Shown piece after piece: positions 32,726 through 40,495 of a stretch of 40,495 nucleotides of DNA; position 1 is the first letter of the stretch, and each line of letters opens with the position of its first letter. Position numbers and translations under genes: made by a program. The stretch is from Pseudobdellovibrionaceae bacterium (GTDB lineage Bacteria > Bdellovibrionota > Bdellovibrionia > Bdellovibrionales > Bdellovibrionaceae): contig JAEUWH010000045.1 in NCBI GenBank assembly GCA_016785955.1, positions 1 through 40,495 of the forward strand, read 5' to 3'. Under the pieces are notes generated by a model. That model did no database searches, had not been told where the DNA came from, and was given only the letters and a program-made list of their open reading frames with translations.

Positions 32726-34399
32726 TTATGCTTTCCGACTGTAATTTTGCATCTTCACAGCCATCGCCCGCAGATCCTCTTGATGACGATCATTCATTCG
32801 ATCTACTTGCGCTTTATATTGGTCTTGTAAATCCTTTATTTTATTCTCATATTTATCTTCTACCTCATTTCGAGTATTGACAATGGCTTTGTTTTTTTCT
32901 GACATTACTGCTTCGTTTTGTTTAGATACCGATTTCATCTCCTTGGCGTGCTCATCATTTAACTTAGCAATTTTTTCTTCAAAGCCTCGAGTCGTTCGAT
33001 CTAAACGCTGCTCATAAGTTTGCTTAAGCTTGCGAAACTTTTCCCCCATAATACCCGTTAAATTATTTAAATCTTTATCATGCTTTTCACGCTGCTCAAA
33101 AACCTTCTCAAGATATCCGTCCTTCATTGCATCCAGGTATTCATCATAGTAACTAACTATGCGTCCTTCACTTTCATGAGCTAAGCGTTGAATCGTTCCA
33201 ATACGTTTTTCCGCCGCATTTTTTGAATTAAATAACTCATTTCTATTTTGCTCTTGAATGGCACTACGATCTTGGCGATGTTTTTCATTTGCCAAACTTT
33301 GCTCGACACGATTTCGCAGGTTTTTTTCCTGCAATATATTTGAATGCGTGGTGTTTATTTTTTCAATCCGCTTATCATTAATATCTTTAAACACACCACG
33401 CTGCTCTTCCATATTTCCTTCGTAGATTCCTATCTTTTTTTCATAGTCATCAACGATGTGTTGTTTTTCTATTCCGTCCTTCTTTTTTTGATTGATTTGA
33501 TCCACGTACATGCGGTTTTTCAAGCGATGAATCTCCGAATCTTTTACACGAACTTGATTATTATACCGTTCATCTATGCCTTCACGAAATTTATCATTTC
33601 CACCGACCAACCGCTGCTCTAAATCATTATATTTCTTATCAAACCGCTCGCGTGTACGATTTACTTCTTGCTGCAACAATTCATCACGAACTGCAAGTTC
33701 ATCACCATACTGCGAATTCAAAGTCTGAACTGTCATAGAATACTTATTCGACCAATCCTCATTATCCCGTTTGTTGTCTTTCTTCTGCGTACTAACTTCG
33801 TTCTCATAGAAACGCCGTAATTTATCTCGTTCATTATATGCTTTTAAACGTTCATCTTCAGCCGAATTTGTTAAATACATCTTTTCTTTTTCTTGCGCCG
33901 CCCGCAACTTTTTCGTGCGTGCTTCTAGAGTCTCCTGTAACTCCGCACGACTTTTCTGATGAAGATTGTCAATCTGTTCGCTTTTCTCTGACATCGCTTC
34001 ATTGAATCTACGACTCATAAGATTTTTCTGACTACCCGTCGACTTGGATTGATGCTCTCGTTCGCTTTCATAAGTCTCCGTCAAACGGGCACGTTCACTT
34101 TGCGAGTCTTCCATTTTTTTTCGCAATTGGCTCGCGTACACACCCCTGACATCTTCAATTTGCTTTTGATGATCACGATCTCGATCTGTCAAACGCTCAT
34201 GAAACTTTTTTTGCATGTCATTTATTTTATTTTCATAATTTGCACTCGTTTCTTTCAGTTCGTCCGTGTGCTTTTTTTGATTACGTTTAATTTCCGCATT
34301 CTTTTTCTTAAGATTGGAGGTCTCGCGATTTTCGTACTCATCTTTTAAATCTGCTAACCGACTAGTTTCCTGAGCACGATCGGATCTTGAAATGGCCAT
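32726..34399 (-). CDS. Long coiled-coil protein (557 aa)
   Basis: The function is unknown. Almost the entire protein is predicted coiled coil: rich in Glu, Lys, Arg, Gln, Asn and Asp, with heptad-spaced Leu/Ile/Val/Met/Tyr and very few Pro or Gly. There is no signal peptide or membrane segment, so it is probably a cytoplasmic filament or scaffold. The frame is open from 34426, but AGGAGG sits 6 nt before the ATG at 34399, and a start there also aligns with the short paralogue at 17267. The repeated blocks HQKQIEDVRGVYASQL and similar (ERLTDRDRD, ERYNNQVRVKD) hint at internal repeats. It is followed after 2 nt by pyk. Bacterial coiled-coil filament proteins shape or stiffen cells; that role here is inference. 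Confidence 0.85.
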   Translation of the reverse strand: MAISRSDRAQETSRLADLKDEYENRETSNLKKKNAEIKRNQKKHTDELKETSANYENKINDMQKKFHERLTDRDRDHQKQIEDVRGVYASQLRKKMEDSQSERARLTETYESEREHQSKSTGSQKNLMSRRFNEAMSEKSEQIDNLHQKSRAELQETLEARTKKLRAAQEKEKMYLTNSAEDERLKAYNERDKLRRFYENEVSTQKKDNKRDNEDWSNKYSMTVQTLNSQYGDELAVRDELLQQEVNRTRERFDKKYNDLEQRLVGGNDKFREGIDERYNNQVRVKDSEIHRLKNRMYVDQINQKKKDGIEKQHIVDDYEKKIGIYEGNMEEQRGVFKDINDKRIEKINTTHSNILQEKNLRNRVEQSLANEKHRQDRSAIQEQNRNELFNSKNAAEKRIGTIQRLAHESEGRIVSYYDEYLDAMKDGYLEKVFEQREKHDKDLNNLTGIMGEKFRKLKQTYEQRLDRTTRGFEEKIAKLNDEHAKEMKSVSKQNEAVMSEKNKAIVNTRNEVEDKYENKIKDLQDQYKAQVDRMNDRHQEDLRAMAVKMQNYSRKA

Positions 34400-34541
34400 C
34401 ATATCCCTCCTGGATATACTTACCATTTTAATTGAGTCTTGTTTTTTTTATGATCCAATTTTTGGGATTTAAACAAAATCAGGCTTTAGTCCATACCGCA
34501 AGATCCGACCAAAAACCAGCACAGACAAAGAAGACTACAAT
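34400..34541. promoter_or_regulatory. Intergenic leader of the long coiled-coil gene
   Basis: This is the only space available for a promoter of the leftward coiled-coil/pyk genes. On the minus strand TTGTTT, a 17-nt spacer and TCATAA form a weak match, and AAAAAAAACAAG follows. AGGAGG at 34405-34410 is the ribosome site. No gene is seen. Confidence 0.25.
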
Positions 34542-35240
34542 TTATCGTTCAAATACTTTTTTAAAGTATTCCTGTTTACGCTTTTCCTGATTCCGCCGTG
34601 CGCGCTCTTGAATTTCACGCACTTTCCGGCGATCACTCTCATCCTGTGCAATAGATCTCTTAACCAGATCCTGATTCAACTCAGAAACCCATTCCACATA
34701 ATTTTTATGCTTCAAACTGAATTCATCAATGTAACTTTGCGCTTGATCTCGATTCAAATTTTTAGTCCTAATATATCGTACCAAATGTTCTTTCAAATCG
34801 ATTGCGCGCAAGGGCTCTAGTTCGATATTTTCCGTAGGCAAAGCATTAAAGGTCGCACTAAAACCTTCCGTTACCTGATATCGTCCCAACTGTAAATTTC
34901 CCGCCAATACATCGACTTGCAACTTCCCTTCATCGCCAAAAAACAAATACTGCCCTTTTTGCATAGTGATGACAGACTTTTTAAAAAGAACATCTGTTTT
35001 GGACCCCACTTCAAAAAGAACCGCTCCATGTATCCACTCCAACATCGTTCGCTGGTGTTTAAGCAAAGTTTTCGTTCCCAAGAAAACCTTCATCCCCTCT
35101 TGATTGTATTCGGAGTTCTGCTTAATGGTACCAAAATAACAATCCCTATCACCTATGGTGACACAATTTTTAGGGAATTCCACATACCCCATACCTAGCT
35201 GACTTATAATCAAAATGAAAAAAACCAAACACCATTTCAT
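34542..35240 (-). CDS. Exported FecR-like domain protein
   Basis: The 232-aa product has a signal peptide (MKWCLVFFILIISQLGMG). Residues about 35-140 resemble the FecR fold of stacked strands (AVLFEVGSKTDVLFKKSVITMQKGQYLFFG; LQVDVLAGNLQLGRYQVTEGFSATF), used for cell-envelope sensing or polysaccharide binding. The last 60 residues are a charged helix (QERARRNQEKRKQEYFKKVF). There is no sigma factor next to it, unlike the classical fecIR layout. It follows the TPR gene by 3 nt and forms a two-gene operon with it. The assignment is moderate. Confidence 0.6.
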   Translation of the reverse strand: MKWCLVFFILIISQLGMGYVEFPKNCVTIGDRDCYFGTIKQNSEYNQEGMKVFLGTKTLLKHQRTMLEWIHGAVLFEVGSKTDVLFKKSVITMQKGQYLFFGDEGKLQVDVLAGNLQLGRYQVTEGFSATFNALPTENIELEPLRAIDLKEHLVRYIRTKNLNRDQAQSYIDEFSLKHKNYVEWVSELNQDLVKRSIAQDESDRRKVREIQERARRNQEKRKQEYFKKVFER

Positions 35241-35243
35241 GAT

Positions 35244-35924
35244 TTACTCTTCTAATCGCGAAATCCTAAGTGCCGCCTCGTCCGCTAAACCTTTGTCTTT
35301 AAACTGCGTTTGCACAATCTTATATATAGAAAGTGCCTCGGCCATCTGATCTGCTTTTTCACTAATTTGCCCCAGTCGCAACAATGCATACCCCGTCATG
35401 ATATGTTCGGGAAACAAGTTAGTCATTTTTTCAATAGAACTAACGGCTTTGTCATACTGACGGTTCAAGAAATATGATTCGCTGGCAAAAAATGTGATTT
35501 CAGGAACCATCATGCTTTGAGAATTTTTGTCTAAAAAAATTTCGGCCAACTCAGTCACTTGGAAATAATTTCTATCGCGAAATGCTTTCTTAATTTTTTC
35601 TGCTTCCAACAAACTCATATCCAGAGAATTAACAGAAGCCGGACCACGCAAATGCGAGCGCAAGTTTTGAAGAGCCAAACTGTTCTTAGGCAAATGCCCT
35701 TCTTTTTCAAGCATGGCTAATGTTTCAACCTTCACCTCATCCAACTGCGAACGAACCACGCGCAGCTCAAATTCTTTTTGTTCAACCTCGTCCGAATGAT
35801 CTTTTGGCATCTCAGCCAGCATTTGCTGACGTTCAAAATAGTTTTCCGATTTGAAAAATAAAATGGTAAGACCTAAGACTATAACCAAACAAAACTGACT
35901 AAATAAACTCAATGAAATTCTCAT
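35244..35924 (-). CDS. Membrane-anchored TPR-like protein
   Basis: The 226-aa product has an N-terminal membrane anchor or uncleaved signal (LFSQFCLVIVLGLTILFF) and a helical stalk (EFELRVVRSQLDEVKVETLAMLEKEG). Tetratricopeptide-type repeats cover about 105-226, with typical small-residue positions in FASESYFLNRQYDKAVSSIEKM and GYALLRLGQISEKADQMAEALSIYKIV. The layout is like YbgF/BamD-type envelope helpers, but no specific partner can be named. The FecR-like gene follows after 3 nt. Confidence 0.75.
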   Translation of the reverse strand: MRISLSLFSQFCLVIVLGLTILFFKSENYFERQQMLAEMPKDHSDEVEQKEFELRVVRSQLDEVKVETLAMLEKEGHLPKNSLALQNLRSHLRGPASVNSLDMSLLEAEKIKKAFRDRNYFQVTELAEIFLDKNSQSMMVPEITFFASESYFLNRQYDKAVSSIEKMTNLFPEHIMTGYALLRLGQISEKADQMAEALSIYKIVQTQFKDKGLADEAALRISRLEE

Positions 35925-35940
35925 ACAGACTATAGATCGG

Positions 35941-35953
35941 CTAGACCTAAGAA
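35941..35953. repeat. 13-bp intergenic motif, copy 1
   Basis: CTAGACCTAAGAA lies 17 nt upstream of the TPR gene start. An identical copy is at 37388-37400, between the HD-GYP and ChaN-like genes. It may be a shared regulatory site (inference). Confidence 0.4.
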
Positions 35954-36001
35954 AAGTGTAGTAAAATTTTAGTGTCTAAAAAAAAGACATTTTATTGAAA
36001 T

Positions 36002-37336
36002 TTATAGAAATATCTCTAAAAGCTTAGGATAAATACTCTTAAACGGTTCTCGAGAATAATATTCTTTTTGACCGACAAAATAGTTTTTTAAATTACAATC
36101 CGGATCAATCATACTTTTGTAAATGACATCTTCACACATAATAAAAGCCGCACTCAGAGGTGAAATTTTAAACGGGGCTAACCCCAAAGGAAAACCACGA
36201 CCATCTGGCCTTTCGTGATGCTGACGAATAATTATATCGACATCACTTGGACACATTGGCCAATTCAAAGTCAACTGTGCTCCGTCTAAAGGATGCGAAA
36301 GCAATTTGTTTCCTTCCGCTGTTTCCTTTAACGTCATAATCTCCCCCGCCATAAGCAAAGTCTGCTTATCGGCGAACAAATCATCATCAAGTTCAATATC
36401 ATGTAAAATTGCGGCAAATGTTAATTTTTCGATAGTTCCTTGCGACGCCCAATTCATTCTGGTAGCAACCTCAGTGAGCATAATTGTTAGAAGAATTGAA
36501 TGAGAAGCCAATTTTTTATTCTTATCGTGCTTTAGCATATCGGTAATCCGCGAAAAGGTCGGTTCCGTCTTAAGCAAATTGATTACGTTCGATATGTTTT
36601 CCTGGGCTAACGATACCACCGCCGGGGACCAACCAAATATCCGCGCAGCCTTACCAATTAGTGCGATATCATCGGCCAGTATATCAATTTTTTCTTCTTG
36701 CTTAACTTTTTCCCAAGCCAAACGAGAAAAAACTGTTTTACGAAACTCCTTAATAAAATTCTCGAATTCAATTTTTTCAATATACAATTCATGAATCGAT
36801 TTATCAGAGAATCGTTTTACCTCGGCATCGTTAAATTCCGTGCCTGGATGAAGCACCTTTACGTATTTTTCACTAGAAATTTTCAAATATACAGCAGTCC
36901 CAATTTTATAAAGGCGCTTCAATGTTTCAATCCCTATGGGAATGTAATCACGAGATTTCGAAGGAGAGACTTTGATCCCCGATTGAATTTGAATGATACG
37001 ACCATTCACATCTTTATCAGAAAAGGGTTTATCAATATGATAAAAATGACTCGCACCCGCAAACTGTTTATGCTTTTTAGGATCTTCCGAAGTCACCAGA
37101 ATAAATGGCGTCGTCGGCAAAATCTTTCTTACCTCTAAAAAAAGATCCCCGCCATTTTTTTTTGGCATATTAAAATCAGAAAAAATGAAATCAACAGATC
37201 TCAGAATATTTATTTTTTCCAAAGCATCTTCGCCGTTACTTGCAATGGTAATTTCAGCCTCAGGAAAATCTAAAGAAATAAAAATCTGAAGTAGATCAGC
37301 AACATCAATCTCATCTTCAACAATAAGCACTTTCAT
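36002..37336 (-). CDS. Response regulator with HD-GYP domain
   Basis: The 444-aa product joins a receiver domain to a probable cyclic-di-GMP phosphodiesterase domain. REC occupies residues 1-125, with acidic pocket Glu7/Asp8, phospho-acceptor Asp54 in FSDFNMP, Thr in LVTSED and Lys in DKPF. A linker of about 130 residues follows. The HD-GYP module covers about 250-444, with HD near 311 in ILHDIELDD, a second His in LLSHPLDGAQL, and HHERPDGRGFP near 370, where Phe replaces the Tyr of GYP. Many active members carry such changes, so activity is likely but not certain. No histidine kinase is adjacent. It probably links a phospho-signal to c-di-GMP turnover. Confidence 0.88.
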   Translation of the reverse strand: MKVLIVEDEIDVADLLQIFISLDFPEAEITIASNGEDALEKINILRSVDFIFSDFNMPKKNGGDLFLEVRKILPTTPFILVTSEDPKKHKQFAGASHFYHIDKPFSDKDVNGRIIQIQSGIKVSPSKSRDYIPIGIETLKRLYKIGTAVYLKISSEKYVKVLHPGTEFNDAEVKRFSDKSIHELYIEKIEFENFIKEFRKTVFSRLAWEKVKQEEKIDILADDIALIGKAARIFGWSPAVVSLAQENISNVINLLKTEPTFSRITDMLKHDKNKKLASHSILLTIMLTEVATRMNWASQGTIEKLTFAAILHDIELDDDLFADKQTLLMAGEIMTLKETAEGNKLLSHPLDGAQLTLNWPMCPSDVDIIIRQHHERPDGRGFPLGLAPFKISPLSAAFIMCEDVIYKSMIDPDCNLKNYFVGQKEYYSREPFKSIYPKLLEIFL

Positions 37337-37387
37337 TAAATTAAGAATAAAAATATTTTAGAACATCGTCCATTGCTTTAAATAGAC

Positions 37388-37400
37388 CTAGACCTAAGAA
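37388..37400. repeat. 13-bp intergenic motif, copy 2
   Basis: This is identical to the motif at 35941-35953. Here it is extended by an overlapping TAGACC on the left. It lies about 52 nt upstream of the HD-GYP gene start and just past the end of the ChaN-like gene. Confidence 0.4.
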
Positions 37401-37409
37401 TGCTCCCGG

Positions 37410-38999
37410 CTAAAGACGATCTATTTTACTTTTAAAGGTCTCGGGCAGGTTTTCAATTACCTCTAGCATTTCATAGTAAAACATATCAAAAGGCTGCGTT
37501 CCAATCTTCTTCGAGATCAAAGAAAGTACAAACTCTAGACTAATAGCCTGGCGTTTGTAGCCCTTATAAATCTTCTCTCCCAAAAGAGATCCTAATAAAT
37601 TGGCACATCGGATATAACTAGAGTTCCGCTTAACTTCCATTTTGTTTCGCAAAACTGGCCGCCCAGACAAAACCATAATTTCTTTTGCTTTTTGAAACAA
37701 GGCCAACTTCAAAGGTTCTTTTTGAATTTCTTTTGTATCAGAGTCCAAAATCTTTTTTTTAATATCCGCAATGGTCTCAGTTTTACGTTTTGGGTTAATC
37801 AGCTTGGTCCCAAAATAACTAATCGCCTCGAGCCAGATCAAACTTAAAAAGTGCTCAGGCAAAGAAAACTTCACATCTTTAATTTTATTCAATTCAAAAT
37901 ACACGTACTGCATGGCCAGCGACGAAGCCTGATTAATCGTAGACCTTCCCAGATAGCCAAAGCCTAAACGTGGAATATAAAACGTTCGTTCTTCTTCAAT
38001 TAAAAGCTTATAAAAACTGTACTCGTCACGAGTTGTATTTTGCTGAAACCGCTTTAAGAACGAAAAATCAAAAGAGGAATACACACTCAAATTTTTTGTA
38101 TTCACATTAATTTTTAACTCTTGAGCAATCAATTTTATGTACTGATCAATATAATCCGTAAAATCTAAAGTTTCATTTTCAATTTCATGATCATATTTAT
38201 TCTCTAGATACATCAGGTGAGATTGCCATTTAACCCAAGGAGGCACATTCATTATACAGTATTCATTTTTATTAAACTTTATAACGTCAACATCGTCTTC
38301 CTTGTTCAAGTCCATCAGCTCAAAATAAATCTCATCGATATTCTGAAAAATCTTGATATATTTCACTTTCTGCTTGTCGAGATCATTCATAAGAGTCTTA
38401 GAGGCCAAATGCGACTCGCCATAAATTACAAAAATCGGCGATGCGGACTTCTTACGACGTTCGCTCAATATATGATTTGCAATAGAATCCCGTTTTCGAA
38501 GGGAGTCTTTTAAATTTCTATGTTTTAGATCATTCAATGCTATGATCGAAATTCTATTCTGCTTAGCCCAATGAAAAATTTCTCGATAGTGCTCCCATGG
38601 GAACCCCCACAACTTTTTCCAAGCCACTTTTTTTAGAAAACTATTCTCGTCTATTTCATTATTTAGATATTGGTCTAAGTACTTCTGATGTTGATATGCT
38701 ATACACTCTACTGCAATTCGGAAGGTCTTTAGTTGAATATTTTTTAGAATTCTCATATGCGAACGCTGAGATTGATGAAGAGAGTGAAAATCGCCCATGA
38801 AAATCAGTTTACTTTTACGAATAACGCGAAAAAGTTCGTCTCGATTCGATAATTTCCATGCCCGGTGATTAAGATGGTCGTATGTTTTTTTGTAGTTATT
38901 AATTTCGGATTGGGGACTGCCCGAACGTAAATTCACCTGATTCAAAACGTATTGATAAAGGTCCCGTTTTATCTGAACTCGATCGCCGCCCCCCGTCAC
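37410..38999 (-). CDS. ChaN-like (Cofac_haem_bdg family) domain protein with long C-terminal extension
   Basis: The protein is 529 aa. Residues about 60-225 match the ChaN/DUF399 pattern: KLIFMGDFHSLHQSQRSHM (the Gly-Glu/Asp-x-His block), FRIAVECIAYQHQKYLDQYL, a Trp-rich WKKLWGFPWEHYREIFHWAK, IIALND and FVIYGESHLAS. ChaN proteins bind haem or act in iron uptake; the fold is related to the Tiki/TraB/EreA group of metal-dependent hydrolases. No signal peptide is present, unlike secreted ChaN. The C-terminal 300 residues are helical and unrecognised. The start is GTG 38999 with GGAG 9 nt ahead. It is divergent from the VKOR gene, 48 nt away. The DNA is AT-rich by eye. Confidence 0.7.
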   Translation of the reverse strand: MTGGGDRVQIKRDLYQYVLNQVNLRSGSPQSEINNYKKTYDHLNHRAWKLSNRDELFRVIRKSKLIFMGDFHSLHQSQRSHMRILKNIQLKTFRIAVECIAYQHQKYLDQYLNNEIDENSFLKKVAWKKLWGFPWEHYREIFHWAKQNRISIIALNDLKHRNLKDSLRKRDSIANHILSERRKKSASPIFVIYGESHLASKTLMNDLDKQKVKYIKIFQNIDEIYFELMDLNKEDDVDVIKFNKNEYCIMNVPPWVKWQSHLMYLENKYDHEIENETLDFTDYIDQYIKLIAQELKINVNTKNLSVYSSFDFSFLKRFQQNTTRDEYSFYKLLIEEERTFYIPRLGFGYLGRSTINQASSLAMQYVYFELNKIKDVKFSLPEHFLSLIWLEAISYFGTKLINPKRKTETIADIKKKILDSDTKEIQKEPLKLALFQKAKEIMVLSGRPVLRNKMEVKRNSSYIRCANLLGSLLGEKIYKGYKRQAISLEFVLSLISKKIGTQPFDMFYYEMLEVIENLPETFKSKIDRL

Positions 39000-39047
39000 T
39001 CAACATCTCCATTTTTCATCAGCACTAATTTATGGTCTCATTAAGAA

Positions 39048-40232
39048 ATGGAAACAAAAAGTAAAAAATTAATCTTCGTTGCGTTTTTATCTACAATATC
39101 TGCCATCGGTCTTCATATTTACCTTTCCTATAAGTACTACAGCTTAAAATACGGACTAGGAACCTCAAGCGCCTGTAACATAAACGACAAGTTTAATTGC
39201 GACGTGGCTTCAACAAGTCATTTTGCTGATTTATTTGGCGTTCCGATAGCTACCTTAGGAGCCCTGACTAATTTTGTCGTATTCATTTTGATGATTAACT
39301 TTTTCTTATCTACCAAAGAAAGTCGACGTGCCTTTCACTTTGGTTTTTTACTGTCTGGATTTGTCTTCGGTGTTTCCATCGTTATGGGAATTATTTCGAT
39401 GGCATTTCTAACTGCTTACTGTCCTTTTTGTATTGCTGCCTATATTCTCTCGGCTATTACTTTTGGTTGTCTTTATTTAGTGAAAGATAGGGATCTCTCG
39501 CTAAACAAAGTTGTTCCTAGTTTGTTTATTGAAAACAAAGGAACTCTTTATCTTTTTGTTGCAATTCCATTACTTGGATTATTCATTAACTGGAATATCA
39601 ATAAGCGTATTGGCGGTGATCGACTGGATATGTATATTTACGACAGTATTCAATCATGGAAAAGTAAAGAAGTAGCCAATTTTGATCTAACCAAGGGCCT
39701 TTCGAAAGGCGCGACAGATTCGAAATTTGTTATTGTTGAATTTGCTGACTATTTGTGTCCACATTGTAAGCATGCAAATGACCCACTTAAGACATTTATC
39801 AGCACGTACCCGCAAGCAAAATTTGTTTTTAAACCCTATCCTCTGGATGGCACATGCAATACCAGCCCGGGCCTTCAAGGCCAAGGCGATGGTATTCGTT
39901 GTCGCCTATCTTTTGCATCTTATTGCGCTGAAAAACTGTTTAATGACGGATTCAAATATCACGACTTTATTTTTGACAACCAAGAGTTTTTCCATGGAGT
40001 TGCCTCTAATGATGATGTTGATAAGAAAATTTGCAGTTTTGATGAATCACGATGTGCTGCCTTGAAAGAATGTATGGGATCAGAAGACGCAATAAATTGG
40101 GTAAAATCAGCAGCAAAAGAAGGTGAAGACGCCAAGATCACGGGCACACCAACTATTTTTGTTAATGGCAAGAAACTAGATGGTGGACAAAACTTCATGC
40201 TCCTTAAAAATCTATATTCAGAACTAAACTAG
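39048..40232 (+). CDS. VKOR-DsbA fusion, disulphide-bond forming protein
   Basis: The 394-aa protein combines both halves of an oxidative folding pathway. Residues 1-150 are a vitamin-K-epoxide-reductase-like membrane domain with four or more helices, loop cysteines Cys43 and Cys51 (SACNINDKFNCDVAS) and the quinone-side CPFC at 125-128. Another membrane helix lies near 167-182. Residues 220-394 are a periplasmic thioredoxin/DsbA-like domain with CPHC at 237-240 and the cis-Pro block ITGTPTIFVNG. Electrons would pass from substrate thiols through CPHC to the VKOR cysteines and then quinone, replacing DsbB. Fusions of this type are known in several bacterial lineages. The ribosome site is weak (TAAGAA). 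Confidence 0.93.
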   Translation: METKSKKLIFVAFLSTISAIGLHIYLSYKYYSLKYGLGTSSACNINDKFNCDVASTSHFADLFGVPIATLGALTNFVVFILMINFFLSTKESRRAFHFGFLLSGFVFGVSIVMGIISMAFLTAYCPFCIAAYILSAITFGCLYLVKDRDLSLNKVVPSLFIENKGTLYLFVAIPLLGLFINWNINKRIGGDRLDMYIYDSIQSWKSKEVANFDLTKGLSKGATDSKFVIVEFADYLCPHCKHANDPLKTFISTYPQAKFVFKPYPLDGTCNTSPGLQGQGDGIRCRLSFASYCAEKLFNDGFKYHDFIFDNQEFFHGVASNDDVDKKICSFDESRCAALKECMGSEDAINWVKSAAKEGEDAKITGTPTIFVNGKKLDGGQNFMLLKNLYSELN

Positions 40233-40495
40233 ACAAAATATTCTCACCATTACCCGACGCCCTCCTTCCCACAAAAAATTATCAAAAGCCCCTCTAAATC
40301 AACACACCAAAAGAAAGAGGAAGGGACGGCGCCCCTCTCCTCAACTCCAGGACCAGGCACCGCCCCAGCCCACTTTGCGGTACACACCATCCTCGCATCC
40401 TCGACAGCAGTGACAGCGCCGTCAACACGTCCTTACGCTACTCACACCGGAGGTAGATCATCCTTCGGGGTTGCCAACTAAAATTGCGGGCGGTG
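40233..40495. other. Unassigned GC-rich region at window end
   Basis: From about 40315 the sequence turns markedly GC-rich compared with all neighbouring intergenic DNA. It contains a hairpin CCGGAGG/CCTTCGG (about 40448-40469) with loop TAGATCAT and a GGCGCC palindrome near 40328. No long reading frame or tRNA was recognised. In an AT-leaning genome such a segment may be part of a structured RNA gene continuing past the window, but no family could be matched. Confidence 0.35.

Noticed and set aside
33344-34348. Rightward frames of 92 and 99 codons opposite the long coiled-coil gene
   Set aside because: They are Phe/Ile/Leu-rich because they are antisense to Lys/Glu-rich codons, and they have no ribosome site or motif.
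40355-40495. Fragments of 16S rRNA (GTACACACC at about 40381 and GGGCGGTG at the end)
   Set aside because: The two short words are on the same strand, in the wrong order and context, and flanking bases do not match 16S.
1-40495. CRISPR array, prophage, transposase or toxin-antitoxin system
   Set aside because: No regularly spaced repeats, integrase, transposase or small toxin pairs were recognised anywhere in the window.

Overview
The window reads as chromosome of a predatory or Bdellovibrio-like member of the Bdellovibrionota. This assignment is inference from gene content: many lipoproteins and secreted hydrolases, an S8 protease with a Phe-Gln-Asn-Cys lipobox, a VKOR-DsbA fusion, an HD-GYP response regulator and a FlgT-like pair. 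By eye the DNA is moderately AT-rich. It is densely coding, with no phage, insertion sequence or CRISPR array. Gene names rest on motifs read in the translations; no database search was possible.

Region 1 (1-12,300) is one leftward gene string with spacings from overlapping to 28 nt: miaB, a bifunctional-nuclease-domain gene, a gamma-carbonic-anhydrase-like gene, guaB, guaA, dnaE, two FlgT-like envelope genes, lipB and tRNA-Val(GAC). A good sigma70-type promoter lies in front of miaB. The lipB stop codon lies inside the tRNA gene. Beyond the tRNA is a nested inverted-repeat element of about 105 bp.

Region 2 (12,300-20,700) is mostly rightward. It holds a hypothetical gene whose promoter shares its -35 region with that of miaB, a leftward trypsin-like lipoprotein, the glyoxylate-shunt pair aceB-aceA behind a TetR-type palindrome, a small coiled-coil gene that looks frameshifted, and a 1001-aa lipoprotein joining a YiiX/NlpC-like domain to a two-HKD phospholipase D domain.

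Region 3 (20,700-28,650) has a SAM methyltransferase next to a Lys-rich protein with a Cys/His knuckle, a DUF4097-like exported protein, an acetyl-CoA acetyltransferase, a C45-type Ntn hydrolase, a degenerate NlpC-like exported protein and a cyclic-nucleotide-binding-domain protein.

Region 4 (28,650-40,495) is leftward except for its last gene. A giant coiled-coil gene is followed 2 nt later by pyruvate kinase, then a membrane-anchored protein resembling a subtilase propeptide, which overlaps by 4 nt an S8/P-domain protease that shows no propeptide of its own. Further right are a TPR/FecR-like pair, a REC-HD-GYP protein, a ChaN-like protein and a rightward VKOR-DsbA fusion. The last 180 bases are GC-rich and unassigned.

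The most distinctive points are the lipB/tRNA overlap, the two-gene FlgT-like set, the YiiX-PLD fusion, the split propeptide-protease pair, and the long coiled-coil protein with a truncated short paralogue about 15 kb away.
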